A stretch of DNA of 64,000 bases from Lachnospiraceae bacterium (GTDB lineage Bacteria; Bacillota; Clostridia; Lachnospirales; Lachnospiraceae), in NCBI GenBank assembly GCA_014804345.1, contig JAAUZZ010000007.1, positions 45,936 to 109,935 of the forward strand, given 5' to 3'. The notes under the pieces are model-generated. The model was given only the letters and a program-made list of their open reading frames with translations, searched no databases and was not told where the DNA came from. The translations under genes were made by a program, and so were the position numbers. Shown piece after piece: positions 19,889 to 30,791 of this stretch (positions within the stretch are counted from its first letter, which is position 1; each line of letters begins with the position of its first letter).

Positions 19889-20797
19889 ATGGCAGAAGCA
19901 GCAACAAATCCTATGCAACAGATGGAGGAATTAAAGAAAATCCTCATAAGCCTTAACCAAATTGGCGGAGTGCAAGTGATAAACGAGGTGCAGGACAGCT
20001 TTAAAGTGATGGACGCGCAGCATCAGGTATTATATCAGGAATTGCAGGACATAAAACAGCAGTTAAATACAATGCAAATCGCATTAAACAATCCAAAACA
20101 GCCACAGCTGATTGCAAATAGCAGTACAAAAGAAAAAACAAATAACTCGGTCATAAAGGATCTTATGACCGGATTTGAGAAAAGCGTGTCGGATATAGGC
20201 AAATTTATTTCAAACATGAAAAGAAACGTAAACGAAAAAGCAGCGGAAACAATCAAGGATTTCAAAGCGCATGGAGTTATTGCATTAAGCAATATTTCAG
20301 AGAAGCTTGGCGTAAAAGAGATGTTTAAATCAGCAGAGATGTGCTTCAATCTGGAAGCAAACAAAGCGCAGGAATTTATTAACAAACTTGACACAATACG
20401 CGGTGAGATAAATAAAGCTAAAACCCATATCGGAAACATAGGCAGAGCAGCGACCGGAAAGGAATTAAAATCGGAGTCAGAAAAGCAAGGCAAATTATTC
20501 AACCTATTAATAGCGCCGTATAGTAAGCTTATGCAATCATGTCAGAAAGTCAACGCAAAAATTCACGAGGCGGTTGTTAATATTGAGAAGCTTGAATTGA
20601 AGGCACTTGATGCCGGCGATCATCTTAGAAAAAAATCTGTACTGAAAAAGCTTGATAAATTTAAGGAAGAACAACAGCAGGAACCAAAGGGGCAGGAAGC
20701 AGACCTTTTAAAGACATCGCAATTAGAGGATAAGCAAAAAGGTCAGCTTCGGTTGGAGGATAAACAGCAAAAGCGTGATGACAGATCTGAAAGATAG
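19889..20797 (+). CDS. Coiled-coil ICE protein (possibly DUF6674-like)
   Basis: AGGAGG before ATG; LYQELQDIKQQLNTMQ coiled-coil. Confidence 0.5.
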   Translation: MAEAATNPMQQMEELKKILISLNQIGGVQVINEVQDSFKVMDAQHQVLYQELQDIKQQLNTMQIALNNPKQPQLIANSSTKEKTNNSVIKDLMTGFEKSVSDIGKFISNMKRNVNEKAAETIKDFKAHGVIALSNISEKLGVKEMFKSAEMCFNLEANKAQEFINKLDTIRGEINKAKTHIGNIGRAATGKELKSESEKQGKLFNLLIAPYSKLMQSCQKVNAKIHEAVVNIEKLELKALDAGDHLRKKSVLKKLDKFKEEQQQEPKGQEADLLKTSQLEDKQKGQLRLEDKQQKRDDRSER

Positions 20798-20811
20798 GAG
20801 GGACAAGATAT

Positions 20812-21435
20812 ATGCCAAGTTTATCAGATGATTTTACATCCAGAGCCTTTGATAAATCACCGCAAATAGTTAAAGGAGCAGCAAAGGGCGCAGATGTAAG
20901 TATAAGGGCTACCGGAAAAGCGCTAAAAGGCATATGCCTGATTCTTGGAAAAGGCGTTGGATTTACGACAGAAAACGTAATGAATGCCGTGAATGAAAAA
21001 GCACTGAAAAAAACGGGTGATATAAAATATTCCCGGCGTAACATCGACATTAAGCAATTATCAGAAATGGGCACTGTAAAAAAGGTCGAAGACGCCATTA
21101 CAGGCGACGTGATGAGGCATTTTGACACAGCATGCAAACAACATGGTGTAAAGTATTCTGCGATGAAAGACACGAAAGACGAAAAAAATCCGCAATACTA
21201 TGTGTTTTATGAAGGTAAATCAGCGGAGCTGGTGCTGCATGTTATGGAACAGGCATATAAAGGTTATATGTCTGAGATGTCTGAACAGAAACAGAACGAA
21301 AAAGGCATTGGAAAAGAAAAAGCGCCTGAGAGCATACGCGCAAAACTTGCCTTTTTTCGCGATCGGGTTGCAGCTAGGGACAGAGAGAACGGCGCAGTAG
21401 AGAAGAATCTCAATCACTCTGAGCCTCAGAGATAG
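20812..21435 (+). CDS. PcfB-like (DUF3801) protein
   Basis: SRRNIDIKQLSEMGTVKKVEDAITGDVMRHFDTACKQHGVKYSAMKD; precedes VirD4. Confidence 0.75.
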   Translation: MPSLSDDFTSRAFDKSPQIVKGAAKGADVSIRATGKALKGICLILGKGVGFTTENVMNAVNEKALKKTGDIKYSRRNIDIKQLSEMGTVKKVEDAITGDVMRHFDTACKQHGVKYSAMKDTKDEKNPQYYVFYEGKSAELVLHVMEQAYKGYMSEMSEQKQNEKGIGKEKAPESIRAKLAFFRDRVAARDRENGAVEKNLNHSEPQR

Positions 21436-21457
21436 CAGCCCGGAAGGAGAAATTATC

Positions 21458-23248
21458 ATGGAAAATTATATGGAAAAACTGCGGGCTTTCAAAGAAAAGC
21501 CTCTGAAAGAAAAACTAAAAATAATAACGCCATATGCAATAGCATCTTTGTTCTGTAGCAGGATAGCGGAACTATGCAGACTATGCAGCGGAAACATATC
21601 AAAGATAATAATAAATTTAGAGTATCTTTATAAAACATTTCCAAAATTTGCGTTAAGTGATCTGCTTATTGGCATTACAGTCGGTTGTTTCCTTGTGTTT
21701 TATGTAAAACTTGAAAACAAACTGAAACGAAAAAACACAAGAACGGGAGAGGAATATGGAGCGTCGCGATGGGGCACTGCCGATGACATTAAGCCTTTTA
21801 TCGATCCGGATCCGTTTAATAACATTATTTTGTCAAAGACAGAATTTCTTTCGATGAATCCGAGAATGAAGAAATTTAATCTGAACCGAAATAAGCATGT
21901 GGTTATTTACGGTGGATCCGGAAGCGGTAAAACATACGGGATTGTAAAACCAAACCTTTACCAGCTTCACAGCAGCTATGTCCTTACCGATCCGAAAGGC
22001 ACACTTCTTCCGGAAACAGGTAATCTTTTTGCTAAAAAAGGTTACAGGATAAAGGTATTTGACACGGTTAATCTTGCAAACAGTATGCATTATAATCCGT
22101 TTGCATACATAAAGCAGCCCAAGGACATCCTCACTCTTGCAAATGTTCTGTTTACGAACCTAAAACCAGAGAATGCCGGAACGCCGCCCGATCCGTTTTT
22201 TGACCAGGCTGCGCTTCTCTGGTTACAGGCTTCTATAGGATATCTATGGTACGAAGCGCCGAAGGAGGAACAGAATATTCCCACACTGTTAGAAATCCTC
22301 GAAGCGGATGAAGTTAAAGAGGATGATGAAAATTACAAGAATGCAGTGGACATGCTTTTTGAGGAATTGGAACAGAAAAATAAAAGGCATTTTGCCGTAA
22401 AGCAACGCAAAAAATATAAAAAAGCCGCAGGCAAAACTGCGAAGTCAATCTTAATAACATTAGGCGCGTATCTTGCCCCGTTTGATATTCCTGAAGTAAG
22501 CGAAATCGTACAGGATGATGAACTTGAATTTGATACATTCGGTGATCCGGATCAGAAGAGCATCCTGTATATCATTATTTCAGACACGGATACGACATAT
22601 AACTTTCTGCCGGCGATGATATTTACCCAAATGTTTAATGTACTATGCTATAAGGCAGATAAAGAAATGGGAGGAAAGCTGAAGACACCAGTGCAGTTTG
22701 TGTTAGACGAGTTTGCAAATATAGGAAAAATACCGAAATTTGACGTGCTGATCGCAACAATCCGAAGCCGATTAATGTCCTGCATTATCATTCTCCAAAC
22801 GCAGAGCCAGTTGAAAACAAATTATAAAGATGCCGCTGAAACAATAACCGGCAACTGTGACACTGAGATTTTTCTTGGAGGCAAAGAGAAAAGCACTGTC
22901 AAGGACATAGAGGAATCGCTTGGTGATGAAACCATTGACTTATTTAATGAGTCAAGGACATTCAGCAATCAGGAAAGCAGCGGATTAAATTACAACAAGG
23001 TAGGACGGAAACTGAAGAATATATTTGAACTGAAAACAATGGACAGAGATAAGTGTATCGTACAGATATCGGGGCTTCCGCCATTCTTTAGTGACAAATA
23101 CAGACTGGAAATGCATCCGAATTATAAATATACGGCAGATGCCGATGAACGAAACTGGTTTGACTTTCAAAAATATCGAAAGCATGCAGAGAATGCTGTT
23201 TCGGACATTAAATTTCATAATACGGATACATATAAGGTTATCGCATAA
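21458..23248 (+). CDS. VirD4/PcfC-type coupling protein
   Basis: GGSGSGKTYGIVKPNLYQLHSSYVLTDPKGTLL; FVLDEFANIGKIPKFDVLIATIRSRLMSCIIILQTQSQLK. Confidence 0.93.
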   Translation: MENYMEKLRAFKEKPLKEKLKIITPYAIASLFCSRIAELCRLCSGNISKIIINLEYLYKTFPKFALSDLLIGITVGCFLVFYVKLENKLKRKNTRTGEEYGASRWGTADDIKPFIDPDPFNNIILSKTEFLSMNPRMKKFNLNRNKHVVIYGGSGSGKTYGIVKPNLYQLHSSYVLTDPKGTLLPETGNLFAKKGYRIKVFDTVNLANSMHYNPFAYIKQPKDILTLANVLFTNLKPENAGTPPDPFFDQAALLWLQASIGYLWYEAPKEEQNIPTLLEILEADEVKEDDENYKNAVDMLFEELEQKNKRHFAVKQRKKYKKAAGKTAKSILITLGAYLAPFDIPEVSEIVQDDELEFDTFGDPDQKSILYIIISDTDTTYNFLPAMIFTQMFNVLCYKADKEMGGKLKTPVQFVLDEFANIGKIPKFDVLIATIRSRLMSCIIILQTQSQLKTNYKDAAETITGNCDTEIFLGGKEKSTVKDIEESLGDETIDLFNESRTFSNQESSGLNYNKVGRKLKNIFELKTMDRDKCIVQISGLPPFFSDKYRLEMHPNYKYTADADERNWFDFQKYRKHAENAVSDIKFHNTDTYKVIA

Positions 23249-23249
23249 A

Positions 23250-23271
23250 TCTTATGCGACGTCGCATAAGA
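23250..23271. repeat. Dispersed palindrome copy 2
   Basis: TCTTATGCGACGTCGCATAAGA, perfect 22-bp palindrome after the virD4 stop. Confidence 0.9.
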
Positions 23272-23306
23272 GATCCCTGTACAAAAGAAAAAGAGTAGTT
23301 TCCTAC

Positions 23307-23987
23307 TCAATTTTTCTTTCGTTCAGTTTGTTTGGTTTGATTGGTGGTAATTATGCTTGAAAATAGTTTCTTACGTTCTTCACGATTGATATACCATTCT
23401 TTTATAAGTAATTCAATCAGTTTAATAAGTGAATCCGCTTCATCAGGATCTATATCAACAATTACATTTGTATCTTTTTCCATATGTGCGCCAATATTAC
23501 CAAGCTGACGGAGTGCATCAATAGAAGACCACAAATCAGCAGGTATTTGATTTTTAAGAGCAGAGATTTCATCATAAAGATTTTTTTCTTTGATTCCCCA
23601 AAAATCACGAATCATACCTTGTAAACAACGGCGAGAAAGAGTGGCAGATGCTTTTGGGCTCAAGGTAACAATGGCACAAGCTTCCTCATAGTCTTTCCGA
23701 ATTGCTTCTGGTATATATTGGGGAAATTGTTTGGCGGATGATATTGGGCGAATTGGAAAATCCACATCATCAATTTTATCGCCAGTTCCAGTTGCTTTTA
23801 TTGTATATTGATCACAGTTTGGACATTTATAAAAAGAAATTTTTATGCATGATGCGGATTCGATTTGTCTAACTCCATGAAGCCAAACGAATCCATCATC
23901 AGAATCAAAACTTGTTTTACGTTCTCGCATCGTATCAACAGAGATAGGCATAATCATTGAACAATAAGGACACTGAAATCCTGCCAT
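23307..23987 (-). CDS. DUF4145-like protein (antisense to the transfer operon)
   Basis: FQCPYCSMIMPIS...KCPNCDQ zinc-binding pairs, LSPKASATLSRRCLQGMIRDFW, NIGAHMEKD. Confidence 0.75.
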   Translation of the reverse strand: MAGFQCPYCSMIMPISVDTMRERKTSFDSDDGFVWLHGVRQIESASCIKISFYKCPNCDQYTIKATGTGDKIDDVDFPIRPISSAKQFPQYIPEAIRKDYEEACAIVTLSPKASATLSRRCLQGMIRDFWGIKEKNLYDEISALKNQIPADLWSSIDALRQLGNIGAHMEKDTNVIVDIDPDEADSLIKLIELLIKEWYINREERKKLFSSIITTNQTKQTERKKN

Positions 23988-24208
23988 AATATCACAACCT
24001 TTCGATAATATTTGACATTATTATACTATAAAACTAAAAAAATTGGAAGAAAAGGATAGATATGTTTTGAAAACTATAATTGTAAAATGCCAAAAGAGAA
24101 ATTTACTTTAGTAATTTTGCTCATGGCTATACATATATGTAAAAGGGGGGATGCCCTATGAGCTGTTAAATAAATCTGAATATGGAACTTAATAAACGTA
24201 TTAATGAA

Positions 24209-24240
24209 CCTTTCTGAAATCATATCAGAGAGGTATTTTT
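24209..24240 (+). terminator. Hairpin plus T-rich tail upstream of Maff2
   Basis: cctttctga-aatcata-tcagagagg tattttta. Confidence 0.45.
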
Positions 24241-24259
24241 ATTTCAGGAGGAAAAAATC

Positions 24260-24529
24260 ATGATATTAAATAAGATTATGGCATTAAAGATGATCATACT
24301 TGCAGATGCAGCTGCATTTTTGGATACCGGGATCAAATGGGGATCGGCGCTCGTGTCAGTTGGCGGTGCAGTATTGCTGGTTAGCGGTCTTACAGATTAT
24401 TCCGAGGGAAAGACGCAGCATAATCCTAATGCAAAAATGGAAGGATTAACCAAAATTGTAGGAGGCATCGCTGTTATTTTGATTGGAGTAGGACTTGTTC
24501 CTCAAATCAGAAATATGTTCCCGGAATAA
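24260..24529 (+). CDS. Maff2-family small membrane protein
   Basis: Two hydrophobic helices; sits before the VirB6-like gene. Confidence 0.7.
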   Translation: MILNKIMALKMIILADAAAFLDTGIKWGSALVSVGGAVLLVSGLTDYSEGKTQHNPNAKMEGLTKIVGGIAVILIGVGLVPQIRNMFPE

Positions 24530-24549
24530 ATATTATGAGGTAAACGGAT

Positions 24550-25446
24550 ATGGAGAGTGAATGGTCACATAATATTGGGCAGATATTGATGGGAAGCATA
24601 TATGAGGCGGTTCATGAACTGTGCAGCCATTTGTTCGGTTTTTTGTTTTTTTACTTAAACAGTCAGATCGAATGGGCGCAGTCAGAATTGAAACAGCCGA
24701 TCGACCAGTGGAACCCGAGCGTATTTGTGTTGATAAGGGATATTGTCGCAAAAGATGTATGCATACCGATAGCCGCAGCATTTATCACTTTTATATTCTG
24801 CTTTGAAATAGTGCAGCTTTTGCAGGACGAAAACAGGATGCGCAACATCAATAAGCAGACGCTGTTTGTTACGATCATGAAATTCTGCCTCTGCTGCGTC
24901 CTCTGCGCAAAAAGTTTTGATATCGTAATGGGAATTTACAGCATCGGAACCTCGGCGGTCACAATACTCGGAAATCAGGCAAACGGCACATTAAATTCAA
25001 ATTTGCTGTCTTTCGATGAAATACTTCCGGCAGCCTTTGATGAGTATAGGTTGGCATATGTCTTTCAGATAATAGGAGACCTCCTGCTTATCGTGTTTGC
25101 AATCATTATTGTCGTTGTATTGTCAGCAATCATATATGTCCGAATCACGGTATGGTTTCTAGAGTTTCTCATATACGCATCAATGGCGCCTATTCCGTTT
25201 TCGACATTTGACAATAAGGAGTGGGCGCAGGTAGGCATGAACTATACGAGAAAAATGCTCGCATTATCATTTGAAGGCTTCTTTATGCTGCTGATGCTCG
25301 CAATGTACGGCTTTATAACCGCCGGATTATCGGCAAGGCATGATTTTATCGAGACGCTCACCATGCTTCTTGGAACCGGCGTAGCGCTTATCATGCTCAT
25401 GGGCAAAGCGGGCAACATTTCAGCAAGCATATTTAACGCGCACTAA
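24550..25446 (+). CDS. VirB6/TrbL-like polytopic conjugation protein
   Basis: Multiple TM segments between Maff2 and VirB4. Confidence 0.75.
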   Translation: MESEWSHNIGQILMGSIYEAVHELCSHLFGFLFFYLNSQIEWAQSELKQPIDQWNPSVFVLIRDIVAKDVCIPIAAAFITFIFCFEIVQLLQDENRMRNINKQTLFVTIMKFCLCCVLCAKSFDIVMGIYSIGTSAVTILGNQANGTLNSNLLSFDEILPAAFDEYRLAYVFQIIGDLLLIVFAIIIVVVLSAIIYVRITVWFLEFLIYASMAPIPFSTFDNKEWAQVGMNYTRKMLALSFEGFFMLLMLAMYGFITAGLSARHDFIETLTMLLGTGVALIMLMGKAGNISASIFNAH

Positions 25447-25458
25447 GGGGGACAAAAT

Positions 25459-28353
25459 ATGGCTTATGTTAATATAACAAAAGATTTTTCGGAAGTCAGA
25501 AAAGTAATACCGGGCATAGGGCTTACCAAAAGGCAGCTCATAGGCTTTGCAGCGGGAGCTGTAGTAGGTCTGCCCGTGTTCTTCTTTTTTAAATGGGTTT
25601 TGGGCTTCGATTTAATGATTGATGTATTTGGTTTTGCGCTGGCAGCCGCACCGGTAATCATCCTGATAACAGTGCAAAAAAACGGTATGTATATGGAAAA
25701 GCAGGTACGTTTCTGGTATGAAACAAATTTTATCAGGAATACAGACCGACCGTATGCGACCAACAATATTTACAGTCTTATGAAGAAAGAAGAGGAACTG
25801 GAGAAGGAGGTGGAACGGATCTTGTTTAAAGGGAAAACGAAAGGAGAAATTAAGGAGATTAAGGAGAAAGGGGAAACAAGCCAGATTGAAATCGGCAAAA
25901 AAAAGCTGACGATCCCAATGACCGGACGGATTGACAAAAACACCAAAAAAGAATTGGAGAAAGCAGTAAAAAAAGCAAAACTCAAAGGCGATATTCCCGA
26001 GTCAGCGCAGGATACGATACAGTATAAAGTTCCGTATCCTGACGGGATATTTGAGTCTGATGACGGATATTTCACGCAGACAATAGCCTTTGAAGACATT
26101 ACATACCAGCTTTTGGATAATGAGCCCAAAAACATACTTTTCGAATGGTGGTGCAAGCTGATCAATTATTTTGAACCGGAAGTGCATTTTCAGTTCAACT
26201 ATGGAAACATGGAGATCGATAAAGATGAATATTCCAAGGATTTTAAAATCCCGTTCAGGGAAGACGCATTTAACATTGTGCGTAAAGAATACTCGGACAT
26301 GCTTATCAACCAGTTTTCCAAAGGAACAAATAACCTGAAAAAAGAGCGTTATCTGACATACGGCATAAAGGCTGCGGATTATAAGACTGCAAAGCTCAAG
26401 CTCGGAAAGATAAACAAGCAGCTTGAGAAAAATTTCAGGAAACTTAATTGTAAGGCGCATATAATGGACGGATACGAACGTCTGCATCTGCTGTTTCGAC
26501 TGTTTCATCCGGCTGCAAAAGAAAAATTCATGTGGAACTTTGACATGCCTGTGGGCACGGGACTTTCAAGCAAAGATTTTATTGCGCCGAGCAGCTTTTG
26601 CTTTAAGAGCGGTCCCGAACTGAATGCGTCAAGGTATTTTAAGGTAGGCGAGCGCATTGGCGCTGTAAGCCATATCAAGATCTTTGCCTCAGACATGGAA
26701 GACAGGATCATTGCAGATATCTTAGGCATGGACAGTAACGTATGGATTTCAATCCATGCGGACGCTATGCTGAGAAAAAAAGCACTGGATTATGCAAAAG
26801 ACAACATAACGGACATAGACGGAATGATCATTAACGAACAGAAAACAGCGGTACATTCCGGATATGACATGGACATTCTGCCACCGGACTTAAAAATGTA
26901 TCAGGATGCAGCAAACAAGTTATATAAGGATATACAACGCAAAGATGAAAATATGTTCAATACAACGATTACGATAGTGCAGACGGCATCAACGCGTAAG
27001 GAGCTTGAGGATAACATCTTTGAGCTTAACGGCATCCTGAATAACTATCAATGCACGCTCATCCGTCTTGACAACCGCCAAGAGCAGGGATATATGAGCG
27101 CAATGCCGCTTGGAAACAACAGCATCGAAACGGTGAGAACTTTTACGACCACAGATATGGCGATATTCATTCCTTTTACAACAAAAGAATTGTATACGCA
27201 GAACGGGCAATATTACGGCATGAATTCGCTAAGCAACAGTGTCATTACTGTGAATCGTAAAGATCTTGTCAATCCCAATGGTCTTGTGTTCGGAATGCCG
27301 GGATTTGGTAAGACATTTATGATCAAGAGGGAAATATTAGATGTGTTTTTAAAAACAGAAGATGACAGGTTTATCATCGACCCTGAAGGAGAGTACAAAT
27401 GGCTGGTCAAGCTTCTCAAGGGGCAGATCATTGAAATCGCCCTGAATTCCCAGGTGTATATAAACCCTATGGAGATCAACCTTTTTGCGGAAAACGATAA
27501 TGACAAGGATTACAACCCGATCTCTGCAAAATGCAGCTTTATCGTATCGATGTGTGAGCTGATACTTGGCAACAGATCGGCATTGGGAAAAAAAGAGGTA
27601 GCAGTAATCGATGAGGCATGTAAGAGGATATATTACCGATTTGCTGAAAATCCGGTTCCCGAAAACATGCCAATTCTGGGGGATCTGCACAATGAACTGC
27701 AAAATGGTTTTGAAGGTGAAAAGAAAATGATAGGGCGTGATCTTGCCATAGCATTATCACGATATGTCACAGGGTCATTGTCCTATTTTAACCACCGTTC
27801 CAATGTCAACATCAATGAAAGGCTTGTATGTTTTGACTTAAAAAATATGGACAGCAATCAGAGAGATCTTACAATGCTGATAATACAGGAGAGCATATGG
27901 GACAGGGTGGCTCTGAACCGGGAAAAAGGAAAATATACATGGGTTGACATTGATGAATTCCATCTTCTTCTGAGAGAGCCTTTGACGGCAAGCTATTCCG
28001 TGGAAATATGGAAAAGATTTCGTAAATGGGGTGGCATACCGACCGGCATCACACAGAATATCAAAGACCTGTTCCGCTCACCGGAGATACAGAATATCCT
28101 AGACACCACAAATTTTATAGCGATGCTAAACCAGTCAGGAGATGATGCAAGACTTCTGGCGGAACATCTTGATCTGAGTGAGGAAGAGGAAGGGTACATC
28201 AAGTCCGGAGAACCCGGAAAAGGGCTTTTGTGGGTAGAAGGAATTAAAATCCCGTTTGAAGATAATTTCCCTAAGAATACTATATGCTATAAGGTTATGA
28301 CCACAAAACCGGGAGAATCGATCAAAGAAAAGAGAAAGAAAAATGCATCATAA
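25459..28353 (+). CDS. PrgI-VirB4 fusion, conjugative ATPase
   Basis: N-terminal PrgI-like TM region; Walker A GMPGFGKTFMIKRE; DEFHLLLREP. Confidence 0.93.
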   Translation: MAYVNITKDFSEVRKVIPGIGLTKRQLIGFAAGAVVGLPVFFFFKWVLGFDLMIDVFGFALAAAPVIILITVQKNGMYMEKQVRFWYETNFIRNTDRPYATNNIYSLMKKEEELEKEVERILFKGKTKGEIKEIKEKGETSQIEIGKKKLTIPMTGRIDKNTKKELEKAVKKAKLKGDIPESAQDTIQYKVPYPDGIFESDDGYFTQTIAFEDITYQLLDNEPKNILFEWWCKLINYFEPEVHFQFNYGNMEIDKDEYSKDFKIPFREDAFNIVRKEYSDMLINQFSKGTNNLKKERYLTYGIKAADYKTAKLKLGKINKQLEKNFRKLNCKAHIMDGYERLHLLFRLFHPAAKEKFMWNFDMPVGTGLSSKDFIAPSSFCFKSGPELNASRYFKVGERIGAVSHIKIFASDMEDRIIADILGMDSNVWISIHADAMLRKKALDYAKDNITDIDGMIINEQKTAVHSGYDMDILPPDLKMYQDAANKLYKDIQRKDENMFNTTITIVQTASTRKELEDNIFELNGILNNYQCTLIRLDNRQEQGYMSAMPLGNNSIETVRTFTTTDMAIFIPFTTKELYTQNGQYYGMNSLSNSVITVNRKDLVNPNGLVFGMPGFGKTFMIKREILDVFLKTEDDRFIIDPEGEYKWLVKLLKGQIIEIALNSQVYINPMEINLFAENDNDKDYNPISAKCSFIVSMCELILGNRSALGKKEVAVIDEACKRIYYRFAENPVPENMPILGDLHNELQNGFEGEKKMIGRDLAIALSRYVTGSLSYFNHRSNVNINERLVCFDLKNMDSNQRDLTMLIIQESIWDRVALNREKGKYTWVDIDEFHLLLREPLTASYSVEIWKRFRKWGGIPTGITQNIKDLFRSPEIQNILDTTNFIAMLNQSGDDARLLAEHLDLSEEEEGYIKSGEPGKGLLWVEGIKIPFEDNFPKNTICYKVMTTKPGESIKEKRKKNAS

Positions 28354-28380
28354 AATCTTATGCGATGTCGCATAAGATTT
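28353..28380. repeat. Dispersed palindrome copy 3 (also terminator-like)
   Basis: AAATCTTATGCGA-TG-TCGCATAAGATTT, 13-bp arms followed by T-run. Confidence 0.9.
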
Positions 28381-30780
28381 TTTCAGGAGGTGAGAAACTT
28401 GAGCCAACAATTGTCACCTAAAAACAGAGGACAAGCATTGGATAATGGGAATAACAAAAACGTCAGTAATAGCAGTAATAGCGCATATCATCAGCTTAAT
28501 ACACAGCATAACACAGCTCAACAGTTTAGGAGCCCGGTTTCTGAACAACAGCGCAGCGAATATAGCAGTGATTCTCAGCGACAAATACTTACTAATTTTC
28601 AGCAATCATTCAATGAACAGAGAGGACTGTATACAGAACAGGCATTCAATAATTATGAGCAGCAACAGGATAGCGTCAATGTTATACCTCAATCTCAGGA
28701 AAAACCTCAATATTATGACTATGAAAAAATTATTGATGTATCTTTTGATGAGGAAAGTTTTAAACGGTATGTGGATGATGATTTTGAACGGTATGCGGAA
28801 AGATTAAGCACAGGACGCGTTGTTTCTGACTCGACTTCCAATAATCCTGCAAATAACATGGCTTTCTCAGATAAAAGACAAAAAATCATAACAGAAGCTG
28901 AAATGCCGCTTTCAGGACAGAGCAAAGACAGCGCGGAAAAAGGGAAGGAAAAATATAAACGTCTATCTGTTAATGCCAATAAATCCGAACGTTTGAAGAA
29001 TGATGACAGAACTGAAAAAGGCAATGTCGATCCAAGACTGAAGGAAGATAAGACGGAAAAGCGTATATCCACTGATAATAAATCCGGGCGTTTAAAAAAT
29101 AATGAGAGCGGCGGGCGTTTGCATGAGCATGATGAATCTGACAGGAGTGATGAGAAAAAAGACAAAAAACGTGACCTTGAATTCAAAGAACCACCGAAAC
29201 GAACAATATTTGAAGAAGGAAAAGATTTTTATACTGACGGTGACAGAAGAGTCCAGTTTGTGCGCGCCAAAGGTGAAGCAGAATTAAAAACTCTTCAGAA
29301 ACAGACAAATAAAAAATATAACAAGCAGGTTGCAGAACAGGATCGAAAAGAATTAAAAAACAGGATCAAGGGAAGACTGATTTTTTCAAACATAAAATCA
29401 TTGTACGATGATGAAAAAATCGAAAAAGATGAAACCGCGGCAGATGTTTCCAAAGCGTTAAAAAAAGGAGGAAGAGCGACTGCATTCATTCTGAGAAACA
29501 ATCAGCGGGATCTCCGAAACATGTATAGTGAGTATGGAAAGCTCAAGCACTCAATCAAGAGACAGCAGTATCATATCACGAAGATGGAACGGCTTGATAA
29601 CAAAGAAATACGTCAGAAACAGCGTAAGTATGTAAATGAAGCTACCACAAAAGAAGAAAAACGGCGCCGAAAAAAAGAAATGCAGAAGGTGCACATTGAA
29701 CGCGAAGGAAATTTTGTAAGACGCACACAAAACCAATTTAAAATGGCTAAGCGGTCAGTGAAGTACAAAAGCAGCAAAGTTAAGAGGGCGATGACAACAG
29801 TGGCTGCTGTGGGAAGCATATTAGGCGTATGTATGCTGTCAGGCGTTATAATTCTGCTCGTAATATTATGCGCAGGACAGGGAATGGCGGATTATTACGC
29901 TGAAGCGGTTGTGCAAACCGGATATGACACTATGACAGACGCTACAGAGTATTATAAAAACCTCGAAACGGATCTGGAGGAATATTTATCCAACAGATCA
30001 TCTCTTGAATCTGAACTAAGATCCGAGCATGGAAGCGATATATATGAATTTAAGTATAATATCTGCGCCTTTGGTTTCAGCGCAAATACGATCGTTGCGT
30101 ATCTTGGAGCTAAATATAACGAATTTGAACTCAATGATATCGTCAAAGAAGATCTAAAAGATGTATTTCAACAAATGTATGTTTTAAACATATATACAAG
30201 GATGGAAAACCGAAGGATAGATGATGTCGATGAGGAAAAGAAAATATGCTATGTGACGTTAAGGAGGACAGAACTGGAGGAAGTTGTTGAAAGCAGACTG
30301 ACGGAAGATCAGCTCAAATTATATGAATCATATAAATTGACAACCGGAGGACAACAGGTATACGGTCCTGTAATGCGTGAAAACTGGACAAATCTTATCA
30401 GCAGCAATTACGGTGACAGAATTCACCCGATCACAAAGGTAAGAACAACCCATAAAGGCGTAGACATCGCAGTTCCAACAGGCACAAAGCTGTATTCCGC
30501 CGTGAAAGGAACCGTTACGGTAGCTCATTATTCCGATACAGCGGGGAATATGGTGACTATTAAAAATGATACAGGATGGACAGTGACATTTATGCATATG
30601 AACAGCATTGCGGTATCTGTCAATCAAAAAGTTGAGCGCGGAGATTTTGTTGGATATAGCGGAAACACAGGAAATTCCACGGGACCACACCTGCATTTAC
30701 AGGTAAATGACGCTAATGGAAATACTGTGAATCCGATTTTTATAATTCCTCAAACCTGCGCTGTTGTCAATGATGAATAG
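28360..30780 (+). CDS. Transfer-associated M23 metallopeptidase with long charged N-terminus and TM segment
   Basis: DRIHPITKVRTTHKGVDIAVPTGTKL...GPHLHLQV; likely GTG/TTG start near 28390. Confidence 0.85.
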   Translation: MRCRIRFFQEVRNLSQQLSPKNRGQALDNGNNKNVSNSSNSAYHQLNTQHNTAQQFRSPVSEQQRSEYSSDSQRQILTNFQQSFNEQRGLYTEQAFNNYEQQQDSVNVIPQSQEKPQYYDYEKIIDVSFDEESFKRYVDDDFERYAERLSTGRVVSDSTSNNPANNMAFSDKRQKIITEAEMPLSGQSKDSAEKGKEKYKRLSVNANKSERLKNDDRTEKGNVDPRLKEDKTEKRISTDNKSGRLKNNESGGRLHEHDESDRSDEKKDKKRDLEFKEPPKRTIFEEGKDFYTDGDRRVQFVRAKGEAELKTLQKQTNKKYNKQVAEQDRKELKNRIKGRLIFSNIKSLYDDEKIEKDETAADVSKALKKGGRATAFILRNNQRDLRNMYSEYGKLKHSIKRQQYHITKMERLDNKEIRQKQRKYVNEATTKEEKRRRKKEMQKVHIEREGNFVRRTQNQFKMAKRSVKYKSSKVKRAMTTVAAVGSILGVCMLSGVIILLVILCAGQGMADYYAEAVVQTGYDTMTDATEYYKNLETDLEEYLSNRSSLESELRSEHGSDIYEFKYNICAFGFSANTIVAYLGAKYNEFELNDIVKEDLKDVFQQMYVLNIYTRMENRRIDDVDEEKKICYVTLRRTELEEVVESRLTEDQLKLYESYKLTTGGQQVYGPVMRENWTNLISSNYGDRIHPITKVRTTHKGVDIAVPTGTKLYSAVKGTVTVAHYSDTAGNMVTIKNDTGWTVTFMHMNSIAVSVNQKVERGDFVGYSGNTGNSTGPHLHLQVNDANGNTVNPIFIIPQTCAVVNDE

Positions 30781-30791
30781 GAGGCATTTAC

